Below, piece after piece: positions 1 through 8,980 of a DNA stretch of 45,595 bases; the first letter of the stretch is position 1; every line of letters starts with the position of its first letter. Source of the stretch: Saprospiraceae bacterium (lineage in GTDB: Bacteria; Bacteroidota; Bacteroidia; Chitinophagales; Saprospiraceae); the NCBI GenBank assembly GCA_013214355.1, contig JABSSL010000053.1:1-45595 (forward strand), given 5' to 3'. The notes beneath the pieces are model-generated. The model made no database searches. It was not told where the DNA came from and worked only from the letters and a program-made list of their open reading frames with translations. The position numbers and the translations under genes are program-made.

Positions 1-137
1 GGTCAATCCATTGTAGCACAGAGACAAAAGTTACTACGCAACGAGATAAAACGAATATCCAAAAACGGGGAAGTCATATTGGCAAAATCTGCCTAATTTC
101 GACCAACCCACTTCGGAAGTGTGGAATAGGATCAAAA

Positions 138-2228
138 TCAAGGTTTATTCTTCAGCATACGATCGAAAAAATCAGCCGTAGCCCGATAGGCAGCCAGCCA
201 GTTCTTATGTAATAGAAAGCCATGAACTTCATCCGGAAAAATCAGCTGTTCTAAATGCACATCTCTATGTCTCAGTGCTTCAACCAAATCTACCGTTTCA
301 CTAAAAGGCACATTGCGATCATCATCACCGTGGATCACCAGCACTGGAGATTTCCACCCATCAATAAAAGCCATAGGTGAAGATTCGTATGCCAACTTAG
401 CAAAAGCAGCTGTACGTTCTGGATTATAAGAAGGAACAAAGTTTCTAATCACAACATTCCAATCATGCACACCATGTATATCTACTCCGGCTGCAAATAG
501 GTCAGAGGCTTTAGCCAATCCCAATGCCGTCAGGTATCCTCCATAGGAACCTCCCCATAAGCCGATTCGATCTGGATCCACATCAGCTCTGCCCCTTAAA
601 TACAATCCTGCCCCGATCACATCATTATATTCACTGGCTCCTTGCGCCCCATAGTTAAGCGCTTCTCGAAATTTCATACCGTAACCAATCCCACTACGGT
701 AATTCACCGACAGTACCACGTATCCTTTACTGGCCAAGTATTGATTCATGGCATAGGCATTGTGATAATAGCCTCTATGATGAAAACCCAGGAGCATCTG
801 CCGCCTTGACCCACCGTGGAAAAACAATACTGCTGGGCGCTTTTCATCCGCTTGTTGGCTAGGCGGCAAAAACAATTGGCCATGGATCATCATTCCATCA
901 GCAGCAGGAAACTCCACTGCCACCGGCTCCACCAACTGGTCTTTCGGAAAGGCTGCGCCCCTTTCTGAATCTGACATAAGTGGGACCAGACCTGCACCCT
1001 GAACTCTCGCCACATGAGCAGCCTCATTGCCGCTGGAAGCAAGGCAAAGAACCGACCCTCTGCCGGCTGTCATGATCGGAGACCACTGAATGCCACGCTT
1101 TGGGCTGAGCTGCTGGGCCACACCTCCTTGGGCCGGCACACGCCAAATATGTTGTCGATCAATGTCATCCTGATTTGAGGAATAGAGAACATATTCGCGG
1201 TTCGGAGACTGAGATACAAATTGCACCTCAAACTCACCTGGTGTCAAACACTGCGTTTCCCCATCTTCGATGGATAAGGTGTACAAATGTGTCCAACCAT
1301 CTCCTTCCCAAGGAAAAACCAGATGATTGTCAGCCCCCCATAGTAACTGGTTATTAGCAGAAATAAATCGAAAGGCTGAACCTGTCCCCTTTGGTGCCTT
1401 CCACACTTCCTGAACCTTCCCCGTTCCTGCGTCAGCGAGCTGTATTGACCAAGGAAGAGCAGTTCTTCTAGGAGAGAAGGGGAGAATCTGTTTTTCATTC
1501 GGAATCCTTATAAAGGCAAGTTGTTGGCCATCTGGGGACCATACGGGGCTCTGATCTTGGTCTACGGAGGGCTGTAGGTATTGAATTTTGGTAGTCTCAA
1601 AGTCATATATCCCAACAAAGCTATGATCTCCCCTATTACTAACAAAGGCCAATTTCTTTCCGGTAGGAGACCATCGCAAACTACCAGGTGTTCCCCTTAG
1701 GGTAAATAGCTGTTTGGCCATAGCACTATCGGCTAGTGGTTTCATCCAAACCCTTCCCGCTCGGACATAGCTTAGTGTACGACCATCAGGTGATAGCGCT
1801 GGGGAGCTACCGTCTGTCAATAGACTTGGAGCAGATCCATCTAATTGAAGCTTCCAGATTTGTCTGTGTGCTTTCTGCACATTACTAGTAGGGTTTGGTA
1901 TTTCCCCCCTCCGATTCGGCGCTCCGCCCCGGAGGTATAAAAGGGTTTCGGTACCACTGAACATTAAAGTGCTAATTTCTTGGCCATCATCTTCATCATA
2001 TTCTGTTAATTGCTTAGGCTCCCAAAGCGGTCCACTGGCCATCCAAATATTACGTACTCCCTCTTTGTTCAGGACCCAAGCAATTCGATCCCCGGCCGGT
2101 GCGGCTACGAGATCAGTTGGGAAAGAAGCACTAAGAATAGCTTCTATACTAAAGGGAGAGTCATCCGATTGAGAAAAAATGAGGGACGCTGTCGAAAAAA
2201 GACAGCAGATTAAAAATAGCTTTTTCAT
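138..2228 (-). CDS. S9 family (prolyl oligopeptidase-like) serine peptidase
   Basis: Predicted exported serine peptidase that should cleave short peptides. The 696-residue protein begins with a signal peptide (about residues 1-19). Residues ~35-430 carry WD40-like/PD40 beta-propeller blades, visible as repeated motifs such as LSPDGRTLSY, WSPTGKKLAF and WSPDGQQLAF. Residues ~430-690 are the alpha/beta-hydrolase domain. The triad looks intact: Ser561 in GGSYGG, Asp637 in HGDDDRNVP and His669 in DEVHGF. Length and order fit the family. The subfamily (dipeptidyl- versus acylaminoacyl-peptidase-like) and substrate cannot be read from the sequence. It appears to be transcribed alone, with no gene within 900 bp upstream. 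The family call is secure. Confidence 0.95.
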   Translation of the reverse strand: MKKLFLICCLFSTASLIFSQSDDSPFSIEAILSASFPTDLVAAPAGDRIAWVLNKEGVRNIWMASGPLWEPKQLTEYDEDDGQEISTLMFSGTETLLYLRGGAPNRRGEIPNPTSNVQKAHRQIWKLQLDGSAPSLLTDGSSPALSPDGRTLSYVRAGRVWMKPLADSAMAKQLFTLRGTPGSLRWSPTGKKLAFVSNRGDHSFVGIYDFETTKIQYLQPSVDQDQSPVWSPDGQQLAFIRIPNEKQILPFSPRRTALPWSIQLADAGTGKVQEVWKAPKGTGSAFRFISANNQLLWGADNHLVFPWEGDGWTHLYTLSIEDGETQCLTPGEFEVQFVSQSPNREYVLYSSNQDDIDRQHIWRVPAQGGVAQQLSPKRGIQWSPIMTAGRGSVLCLASSGNEAAHVARVQGAGLVPLMSDSERGAAFPKDQLVEPVAVEFPAADGMMIHGQLFLPPSQQADEKRPAVLFFHGGSRRQMLLGFHHRGYYHNAYAMNQYLASKGYVVLSVNYRSGIGYGMKFREALNYGAQGASEYNDVIGAGLYLRGRADVDPDRIGLWGGSYGGYLTALGLAKASDLFAAGVDIHGVHDWNVVIRNFVPSYNPERTAAFAKLAYESSPMAFIDGWKSPVLVIHGDDDRNVPFSETVDLVEALRHRDVHLEQLIFPDEVHGFLLHKNWLAAYRATADFFDRMLKNKP

Positions 2229-3169
2229 ACCAAGAAGCGTTTTTCAATTTAGGGTAGAATATTCAACAATTAACCTCTAATCCTCAGGATCATTAGTCAT
2301 TTGAGTCCCTGAATTTAGACTGGGAAAATGCGGTTTGTCATCACCTGGGTCCAATCTAATTTGTACTTTCCGTGTCTCGTTTTCAACAATACAATGGCGT
2401 CATCCTCTACATGGTCTTTCATCGTTTCCAGACTTCGTAATCAACAAAATCCCCTCCATCGTATCCACACGAAACTTATCCTTACTAGGCCAAGGGGTAG
2501 CGATTGAAAAGGATAGCTAGAAGACAAGCACTTTTCCTTGCTTAAATTGGGTGCGAGCACGGTAATGATTGTGCCGTACTAACCCAAGATCTTCCGCCAG
2601 AGACTTAATAGTATTTACATATTTTTTTTATTTAATTCGTGAGTAGCCTAAGTTAACACTAAAATATAAACTACTTATAATCAATCACTTTTAAATACCC
2701 CTGATCTATCTATCTACATAAAAGGCATATATCATACAATTATGTATCTCCCACTTGAAACCTTGAATTATCCTCCGCGTATTAAAGTACAAATGCTCAT
2801 GTAAATTGAGTCAGATAATCCCAAAAAATTGTGGAAAGCAGATTTTCGCTCCACCTCTTCGAGAACACCCATTGGCTATAGCCAACCCAGAATAGAAGAA
2901 AGCTTCTAGAAACAGCGAGTGCTAGTATTCTAGGCACTCCAAAAAACCAAGCCATCTCCTGTTGAGATTTCCTCTATAAAATTGGGGACGGACCACGGTC
3001 CGAGATTGTATTAACAGGCACGACGTTTTGCGTTCTCCTAAATCGTCAACTTTGCCGCCCGGACAATGAACAACCGAACTAATAACACATCCGCAGTTGG
3101 CCCAAAGGGCATCCCTTTGTTTTTGTATTGATCACTAAGCACAAAAACGGTAATCCCAAAAATGTCTTT
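2229..3169. other. 940 bp intergenic stretch, no gene seen
   Basis: This stretch lies between the start of the S9 peptidase and the end of the dehalogenase, both on the minus strand. The only open frame is a 61-codon one at 2335-2520, whose translation looks random. A short inverted repeat (CGGACC, 2 nt, GGTCCG) sits near 2990. I see no tRNA, no promoter box of the TAnnTTTG kind that I would defend, and no decayed gene I can name. It may contain eroded coding sequence. Confidence 0.5.
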
Positions 3170-3838
3170 CTAGTATAAGATGCTGTTCAACTCGTGCAGA
3201 GATGAAAGCGTGTATGTAGGTTTCGGTCCCAGCACCTCTGGTACCAAGGCATTCCTATTGACCCACGCCGTCGAAAACCCGAAGGTGGCAGCACCAGCGA
3301 TATCCCATCGATTTGATGAAAAGAACAAGAAAGCCGATTTATCCAAACCGAAGAAATCAGCCGACATCTGATAGACCTTTGGATTGGGTTTAAACGTTCG
3401 TACTTCCTCAACAGAAAGAACGGCAGACACTAGTTGGCTAATGCCTGTTTTTGTCACACCCGCTTCAAGCATCGCCTTGGTTCCATTTGATAAAATAGCC
3501 ACCTTGTATCCTGTCTGATTTAAGGCCTTTAACCCAGGCAGCACATCGGAGAAAGCCTCAGGTTGTCGATACACAGGCATCAAGATGTCGTAAACCTTAG
3601 GCTCCTCCACCTTTATCTCTCTCAAGGCATAAGTAAGTGCCTCCTCCGTGACCTGATCAAAGGAAACGTAATCGCCCATTAATCCTCTCAGCCAAGTATA
3701 TTCTAACTGTTTATTCCGCCAGATATCCAACAGACGCGCACCCTGACCATTGGTTAATTGATCCAGCTCATCTACCGGCAGCTTCACCTTAAATAAGGTC
3801 CCAAATGCATCAAACAAACATACTTTTATCCCTTGCAT
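3170..3838 (-). CDS. HAD-superfamily haloacid dehalogenase type II-like hydrolase
   Basis: Cytoplasmic HAD hydrolase resembling (S)-2-haloacid dehalogenases, which displace a halide through an aspartyl-ester intermediate. From the chosen start (222 aa), the nucleophile is Asp10 in LFDAFGTLF. Motif II is LSNGT, the motif III lysine lies in FKPNP, and the C-terminal block has SSNRWDIAGA followed by FGF and WVNR, the hallmark of the type II branch. The frame is open for 21 more codons upstream, but that stretch looks non-coding and the family normally begins just before the DxFGT motif, so the ATG at 3838 is preferred. The real substrate may be a phosphate ester or another small acid; dehalogenation is inferred from family resemblance only. 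Confidence 0.85.
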   Translation of the reverse strand: MQGIKVCLFDAFGTLFKVKLPVDELDQLTNGQGARLLDIWRNKQLEYTWLRGLMGDYVSFDQVTEEALTYALREIKVEEPKVYDILMPVYRQPEAFSDVLPGLKALNQTGYKVAILSNGTKAMLEAGVTKTGISQLVSAVLSVEEVRTFKPNPKVYQMSADFFGLDKSAFLFFSSNRWDIAGAATFGFSTAWVNRNALVPEVLGPKPTYTLSSLHELNSILY

Positions 3839-4063
3839 AAGATCTATAATGATTGCCTTGAAGATAAAGGTGTGTATTTCGATTTCAAAGGATTTCTTCA
3901 AAAACTAACTTCACCGGAATATTTGCCTACTTGACCTCGTTTTTCAGGCCAATAGGGTAATAAATGAAGAAGGGCTAAATTTTTTTTATCGAAATTGTCC
4001 CCGGAGCTATTCCTCAACCGTCATGCTTTTGAATTTACATTCTTAAACTATAAACAAAATAAC

Positions 4064-4405
4064 ATGAAAGAATTTATGATGATCTTCCTAGGTGCTGACT
4101 ATCAAACTATTGGTTTATCTCCAGAAGAAAGTCAGCAGCGTATGAAGATGTGGATGGATTGGGTGGGAGACCTTACGACGAAAGGCAAATATATTGAAGG
4201 TCGTCCGCTGCTCCCCACGGCAACGCGATTAAGCGGTGAATCGGCCATTGCTACCGATGGACCATTCGTGGAGACCAAAGAACTCATCGGTGGGTATTTC
4301 ATTGTTAAGGCTGACTCCCTAGAGGAAGCTCAGGAAATGGCTAAAGGCTTCCCCGATTTTGATCTAGATGGAACAGTAGAATTACGTGAAGTACTACAAA
4401 TGTAA
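4064..4405 (+). CDS. YCII-related (DGPF-type) protein
   Basis: Small cytoplasmic protein (114 aa) of the YCII/DGPF family, which folds as a ferredoxin-like dimer. Biochemical function is mostly unknown. The ATG at 4064 gives the typical N-terminus MKEFMMIFLG; an upstream in-frame ATG at 3995 would add 23 atypical residues. The family signature is present as TDGPFVETKELIGGYFIV, followed by the usual SLEEAQEMAKGFPDF and a terminal VELREV. It sits 139 bp before an ECF42-type sigma factor on the same strand. DGPF proteins are known genomic partners of ECF42 sigma factors, so the pair is likely functionally linked. The gap between them is largely filled by an inverted-repeat element. Confidence 0.9.
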   Translation: MKEFMMIFLGADYQTIGLSPEESQQRMKMWMDWVGDLTTKGKYIEGRPLLPTATRLSGESAIATDGPFVETKELIGGYFIVKADSLEEAQEMAKGFPDFDLDGTVELREVLQM

Positions 4406-4413
4406 CCTCCATT

Positions 4414-4522
4414 GATAAATCCTGTGGACAGTCATAAAACGAAATGAAAAAGGGACACCGTAGATCACTGTAAGGAAAGCGTTGAATTCCATTTTTGATT
4501 GCCTTCAAACACAGGATTTGTC
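4414..4522. repeat. 109 bp inverted-repeat element, copy A (MITE/REPIN-like)
   Basis: Element bounded by a 13 bp terminal inverted repeat: GATAAATCCTGTG on the left, CACAGGATTTGTC on the right (one mismatch). A second copy of nearly the same length lies at 36939-37048. The right-hand 47 bases match at about 40 positions and the left 39 at about 30, counted by eye. Two base pairs of the terminal stem differ between copies in a compensatory way, which argues for selection on, or homogenisation of, a paired structure. It lies between the YCII gene and the ECF42 sigma factor gene, ending 22 bp before the TTG start. No coding capacity is seen. Confidence 0.75.
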
Positions 4523-4544
4523 GAAGGACCAAATTTAATCGCTC

Positions 4545-5819
4545 TTGAGAAATACTAACTCCACCCGACAATTGGTCGACCATCTTTTCAGGCATGAGCA
4601 TGGGAAGATGGTCGCCATCCTAAGCCATGCCTATGGCATTAGCCATCTAGAACTGATTGAGGATGCGATCCAAGAAGCATTCTTCAAGGCCTTGCGATCT
4701 TGGAGCTTTAACCACATTCCCGATAGCCCTTCAGCATGGTTATTGACCGTAGCCAAAAATCAGCTACGGGATCACTTTCGCAAACAGCAAACCCGACAAC
4801 GTCATCTCGATAGAATCCCCGAAACAACAACTAGTTCGATAGATCAAGCCCCAGTCTACAGGCCCGAGGAAATCGCGGATAGCCAGTTAAGACTCATTTT
4901 CGCATGTTGTGACCCGATCTTAAAACAAGAAGATCAAGTTGCACTTACTTTAAAGACCCTATCCGGTTTTAGTATCAAGGAAATTGCCAGTAGCTTGCTC
5001 CTACCTGAAGAGACCATAAAAAAGCGTATTCAACGAGCTCGGAAGACAATCGCTAAGCAAGAAAATGCCCTGCAGATCCCAGTGGGGAAAGCCTTGGGTA
5101 AGCGCCTGCAAACTGTGCAAACCATTCTTTATTTACTGTTCAACGAAGGCTATCACTCTCTAAGGGCAGATGAATTGATTCGAAAAGAACTCTGCGCTGA
5201 AGCTATGCGGCTCTGCAAACTCTTGAATGATCACCCAGAGTGTCAAAGTCCCTCCACCAAAGCGCTGCTTAGTCTAATGTGCTTTCACGCAGCAAGGTTC
5301 GAAAGTCGTTTGGATAATCGTCAACAGATTATTCTCTTGAAGGATCAAGACAGGGGTTTATGGAATCAACACCTGATTCAACTGGGACATCTATATCTGC
5401 AACAAGCATCTACCGGACCATCACTTCATCCCTACCAGATCGAAGCGGCCATTGCCGGTTATCATTGTATGGCTCCCTCCTTCGATGAAACCAACTGGAC
5501 AGAGTTACACCGGCTTTACCAGCTATTGCTACAGTATAAATCCAATCCAATTATTCTCTTAAATCTGGTGGTGGTCCTTATACAGTTAGAAGAGCTCGAG
5601 GACGCGCACCTGGTCTTTGATCAGGTAGACGAGGCGCGCTTTGGAGGACGGGCCTATCTTTATTATGCTGTGGGAGCCGAACTTTTCAGCAAAAGATTGG
5701 AACGGGAGAAAGCCAAGATTTTTTTACAACAAGCCATTTCCAACACCCAATCTAAATCAGAAAGAGAACTCCTGCAGCTCAAGCTACAACAGCTAATGAA
5801 TACCCCTCCGTTGCAGTAA
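4545..5819 (+). CDS. ECF42-type RNA polymerase sigma factor with TPR-like C-terminal extension
   Basis: Predicted ECF sigma factor of the group that pairs with DGPF/YCII proteins. The 424 residues hold sigma region 2 (residues ~10-75, with DAIQEAFFKALRSW), sigma region 4 (~125-165, ending EETIKKRIQRARKTI), then the long helical extension typical of the group, including LYLLFNEGYHSL and a TPR-like tail. In this group the C-terminal extension, not an anti-sigma factor, is thought to control activity. The frame has a TAA stop at 4536, so the TTG at 4545 is the first possible start. It is needed to include the conserved LVDHLFRHE segment; the first ATG (4608) would remove it. No anti-sigma gene is adjacent. 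Confidence 0.9.
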   Translation: MRNTNSTRQLVDHLFRHEHGKMVAILSHAYGISHLELIEDAIQEAFFKALRSWSFNHIPDSPSAWLLTVAKNQLRDHFRKQQTRQRHLDRIPETTTSSIDQAPVYRPEEIADSQLRLIFACCDPILKQEDQVALTLKTLSGFSIKEIASSLLLPEETIKKRIQRARKTIAKQENALQIPVGKALGKRLQTVQTILYLLFNEGYHSLRADELIRKELCAEAMRLCKLLNDHPECQSPSTKALLSLMCFHAARFESRLDNRQQIILLKDQDRGLWNQHLIQLGHLYLQQASTGPSLHPYQIEAAIAGYHCMAPSFDETNWTELHRLYQLLLQYKSNPIILLNLVVVLIQLEELEDAHLVFDQVDEARFGGRAYLYYAVGAELFSKRLEREKAKIFLQQAISNTQSKSERELLQLKLQQLMNTPPLQ

Positions 5820-5917
5820 AACTGCTGCGCTTAGAATTTGATTTAAACGAGTGGGACGTAGATATCACGCTCCTATCACACCAAGATGGCACCCTCTTTT
5901 CCTCCTGAAATCCAGGA

Positions 5918-6712
5918 CTAATTTTGCAATTTCTGCTTCTTAAATGCTTCCCATTCTTCCACGGAGAGCTCCTTCACTTCCACCCGACGCAGCTTGTTAT
6001 TAACAAAGCCTGGTTCGTCAGGCTTCTGGATTTCAAATCCTACTAATCGACCTTGCTGATCAAACCAGATCTTACCTCCTCTATCATCCAGCCCCGGACC
6101 ATCAATATGGTAACGCTGACACGAGTTCCCAAACTTCTCCTCCATCTCCTCTCTCCTCATACTCACTTTCCCAATTTCTTTAAAAACAGGTCCAGCAGCT
6201 TCTCTGGCAATATCAGAAATCATGAACTCGACGGTTGGTTCGGTGGAAACCAACTGGGTCATTACCATCCCCAAGCTAGCGAAATCAAAATCATAGCTAT
6301 GCCAGGGAAATTGTTCTAGCTCAACGGAGCTCGGATCCATCCCCGTAATCTGTACTTGAGCCCGGGTACTTCCAGAAGGAATAGAAAGTTGAGCCATTGT
6401 GTTTAGTTCACCATTGGCACGTATGCGGCCACCTGCAAAATGGGAAACCGTAAATCTCTGCCAATCCATCTGCGCTTTGACAAGAGTTCCCTCGTTATTT
6501 CCTTCGGTCCACTTAAATGACTCGATCGTATCATATTCCTTCATGTAAATTGCCACAAAACTTGCTCGACTCCCGTCTAAGTTTGACTTTATGTAAAGCT
6601 GTAACTGGTGTAGCGGAAGTTTATCGGGATTATACTTAAACTCAGTGATCGAGTTTTGTGCCTGACAGCAGGTAAGGCCGATGACGAAAGCAAGCGCTAA
6701 TAGAAATTTCAT
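5918..6712 (-). CDS. secreted protein of unknown function
   Basis: I do not recognise this 264-residue protein. It has a clear signal peptide (residues ~1-18, hydrophobic core LLALAFVIGL) ending near two adjacent cysteines (TCCQAQ). The spacing is not a convincing lipobox, so periplasmic or outer-membrane-associated soluble protein is more likely than lipoprotein, though lipidation cannot be excluded. The mature part has no transmembrane segments, many acidic residues and a probable beta-rich layout. It is convergent with the ECF42 sigma factor gene (about 100 bp between the stops). The ATG at 6712 is supported by the signal peptide beginning there. Confidence 0.75.
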   Translation of the reverse strand: MKFLLALAFVIGLTCCQAQNSITEFKYNPDKLPLHQLQLYIKSNLDGSRASFVAIYMKEYDTIESFKWTEGNNEGTLVKAQMDWQRFTVSHFAGGRIRANGELNTMAQLSIPSGSTRAQVQITGMDPSSVELEQFPWHSYDFDFASLGMVMTQLVSTEPTVEFMISDIAREAAGPVFKEIGKVSMRREEMEEKFGNSCQRYHIDGPGLDDRGGKIWFDQQGRLVGFEIQKPDEPGFVNNKLRRVEVKELSVEEWEAFKKQKLQN

Positions 6713-6859
6713 ATTAATTTGAATTGTGCTTGGGCAAAGGGGCTTCCATTATTGGCAAGAAATACCCTTTGTTCAGCGATTAACAGTAAGGTGAATTACT
6801 CCCGGGTAAAAGTGAAATAATTCAAAGTACTGCACCAGTTAAACACCATCCAAAACTTC

Positions 6860-6875
6860 CGAATACGCGTATTCG
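6860..6875. promoter_or_regulatory. 16 bp perfect palindrome just upstream of the AraC-type regulator gene
   Basis: CGAATACGCGTATTCG is a perfect 16 bp palindrome ending 14 bp before the ATG of the AraC-family gene. Such a dyad next to a regulator gene is a plausible operator, perhaps autoregulatory, or it may act as a short mRNA hairpin over the start region. The palindrome is seen directly; its role is inferred. Confidence 0.45.
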
Positions 6876-6889
6876 AAAAAACAAAAGGT

Positions 6890-7963
6890 ATGTTGAAAGA
6901 CCTGACTGTCGTGTTGAATATCATTGGCTTAGGTCAAGCGCTGATCTTAGCAAGCCTATTGTGGCGAAGCTCTGGCAATTGGCGCACCTCCAATCGTTTT
7001 CTTGCTATTGTACTTTTTTCATTTTCCCTCGTCATTGTCAATACCATTGTGAGACTGAGCAAGTACAAGGCATTCTTCCATCACTTTGAGTTTCTTGCCA
7101 ACGCTTGTGTACTACTGATTGCACCCTCCCTGTTTTTGTATGTAAAATCTAGGCTACATAAGTTAGAAGGGTCGAATCCGAGGGCCCACTACCTCCCTTT
7201 CTTCCTGTATAGTGCTATGCTTGTACTGCTCTTTCTTCTTGGACCAGCTTATAAAGTAAGTCTGCAAATTTGGGAGAGAATAGGGTTGACTTTCTTTCAC
7301 CTACAGTTTGGTGCTTACCTGTATTTCATCTTTAAGCATTTTAAGCAGTCTGCCGGTTCCAATAGTACTACTGATCCCGTAGCAGGTACGAATCATTCCT
7401 GGTTGAAGCGATTTCTTACTGCCATAGCTTTAGCCTGGTTCATGGCCTTCATCTTCTTCCTATTGAAAGCTTTTGCCATCCGTCTACCAGATGCCCTAAC
7501 CCTGAACGTCTCTCTAATCTTCGTCTTAATCGTTGGGCAAATGGCCTACAAAAGTTATCGTCTCCCAAGTCTATTTCAGTCATCCTATAGTTTGTCACAA
7601 CCTGATTTGCCCAATACAACCCAACGAGAGATTGAGCAAAAACTAAATACCGTTTTACAGAAAGAAAAGATCTATTTAGACTCCAATCTCAGTCTGCATG
7701 AACTTGCCAAACACTGTCAACTCCCCGCCAGACAACTCTCCCAATACCTCAATCAGCATAAACAGGTGCACTTCTTTGACTTCATTAATACGTACCGGGT
7801 AGAACATCTGAAGACTTTACTTGCTTGCTCCAGCAATGACCAGTACACCATCCACGCCCTTGCCGAACGATCAGGTTTTCGATCAATATCCACCACTTAT
7901 AGTGCCTTCAAAAAGGTAGTAGGTAAAACTCCAGCACAGTTCAAAAAGGAGCAAAGAGCGTAG
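6890..7963 (+). CDS. AraC-family transcriptional regulator with N-terminal membrane sensor domain
   Basis: Membrane-bound transcription factor of 357 residues. Residues ~1-225 contain about seven hydrophobic helices, such as VVLNIIGLGQALILASLLW and FLANACVLLIAPSLFLYV. Residues ~255-357 form the double helix-turn-helix domain, with LHELAKHCQLPARQLSQYLN as the first HTH and IHALAERSGFRSISTTYSAF as the second, ending in the usual GKTPAQFKKE. This architecture is common in Bacteroidota and suggests direct coupling of a membrane signal to DNA binding; ligand and target are unknown. The next gene has its own promoter, so this one is probably monocistronic. A 16 bp palindrome lies just before the start. 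Confidence 0.92.
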   Translation: MLKDLTVVLNIIGLGQALILASLLWRSSGNWRTSNRFLAIVLFSFSLVIVNTIVRLSKYKAFFHHFEFLANACVLLIAPSLFLYVKSRLHKLEGSNPRAHYLPFFLYSAMLVLLFLLGPAYKVSLQIWERIGLTFFHLQFGAYLYFIFKHFKQSAGSNSTTDPVAGTNHSWLKRFLTAIALAWFMAFIFFLLKAFAIRLPDALTLNVSLIFVLIVGQMAYKSYRLPSLFQSSYSLSQPDLPNTTQREIEQKLNTVLQKEKIYLDSNLSLHELAKHCQLPARQLSQYLNQHKQVHFFDFINTYRVEHLKTLLACSSNDQYTIHALAERSGFRSISTTYSAFKKVVGKTPAQFKKEQRA

Positions 7964-8001
7964 TATTGATACCGATGAACCTTTTATTTCGTCGATAAAA
8001 C

Positions 8002-8033
8002 TTGACCTCACGCCCTTATTCGCAGTACATTTG
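8002..8033 (+). promoter_or_regulatory. Bacteroidota-type promoter for the DUF6159 gene
   Basis: TTG at 8002-8004 and TACATTTG at 8026-8033 with a 21 bp spacer match the Bacteroidota -33/-7 consensus (TTTG or TTG, about 20 bp, TAnnTTTG). Transcription would start near 8040, giving a leader of about 25 nt. Confidence 0.65.
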
Positions 8034-8063
8034 TACTAGTTTCTAACCCTAAAAATCGTATTG

Positions 8064-8903
8064 ATGAATTTTTTTGACCGAATGAGTAATGGTTGGCGCC
8101 TTGGCATGACTAGCATCAAGATCATCCGGGAGAACAAAAGTCTTTTGCTCTTCCCTGTACTTTCTAGTGCGGCTTTGATTACGGTGGTATTCACTTTTGT
8201 AGGCGGAACCTATGCTATTTTTGGTACGGATGTTGAAAGAATGATTGATGAGTTCCTTGGCAACAATCAGATTATCGCTTATGCTACGCTATTCGCTTTC
8301 TATCTGATTAGCTATTTCATCATTGTTTTCTTTAACGTCGCCTTAGTGCACTGCGCACGCTTGATTTTTGATGGGCAAACCCCATCTATTAAGGAAGGCT
8401 TAGCTTTCAGTGGATCACGAGTCGGTACCATCATGTCTTGGGCATTCCTATCCGCTACGGTAGGTGTCATTCTCCAAGCCATTGAAGAACGCCTCGGTTT
8501 TGTAGGACAGATTGTTTCGGGTATTGTTGGAGCGGTGTGGTCTATTGCCACCTTCTTCGTTGTCCCTATCCTGGCTTATGAAGAAGTAGGTCCAGTTGAA
8601 GCCCTAAAGCGTTCTGGTAGATTGATGAAAGAAAAGTGGGGCGAGGCCATCGGAGCGAACTTTAGCTTTGGCGTATTCTTCTTGATCGGGTATCTGATCA
8701 TTTTTGTAGGAGCCGTCGCCTTATTCGCTGTGCACCCTGTGCTAGGTATTGTATCTGGCGTACTATCAGCCTTACTGCTACACACGGTAGTTGCTGCCGC
8801 AAAAACGGTATTCATTGCCGCTACTTACAATCATATGATGGATCGTCCAGCGGGTAGGTTTGATGATGTGGATGTTTTGGATGGTGTATTCATCCAGAAG
8901 TAA
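8064..8903 (+). CDS. DUF6159-like multi-pass membrane protein
   Basis: Integral inner-membrane protein of 279 residues that I match to the DUF6159 type by its N-terminus (NFFDRMSNGWRLGMTSIKII) and by the pattern of about six hydrophobic segments. A conserved soluble loop, VGPVEALKRSGRLMKEKWGE, precedes the last pair of helices. The family has no assigned biochemical role. A TTG at 8061 directly precedes the ATG at 8064; the ATG is taken as start. A good promoter lies upstream and a strong intrinsic terminator 40 bp downstream, so this is a self-contained transcription unit. Confidence 0.8.
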   Translation: MNFFDRMSNGWRLGMTSIKIIRENKSLLLFPVLSSAALITVVFTFVGGTYAIFGTDVERMIDEFLGNNQIIAYATLFAFYLISYFIIVFFNVALVHCARLIFDGQTPSIKEGLAFSGSRVGTIMSWAFLSATVGVILQAIEERLGFVGQIVSGIVGAVWSIATFFVVPILAYEEVGPVEALKRSGRLMKEKWGEAIGANFSFGVFFLIGYLIIFVGAVALFAVHPVLGIVSGVLSALLLHTVVAAAKTVFIAATYNHMMDRPAGRFDDVDVLDGVFIQK

Positions 8904-8944
8904 GTAAAAGAATCTGATAAGAATAAATGCAGATATATTGGAGT

Positions 8945-8980
8945 CCGCAGTCTCGATTGAGACTGCGGGTTTCTTTGTTT
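8945..8980 (+). terminator. Intrinsic terminator after the DUF6159 gene
   Basis: A perfect 10 bp stem (CCGCAGTCTC and GAGACTGCGG) with a 4 nt GATT loop at 8945-8968 is followed by the T-rich tail GTTTCTTTGTTT. The tail is on the plus strand only. It lies between two converging genes and touches the stop codon of the metallo-hydrolase gene. Confidence 0.9.

Noticed and set aside
2335-2520. 61-codon plus-strand frame in the gap after the peptidase
   Set aside because: The translation looks random, with no start context, promoter or recognisable pattern.
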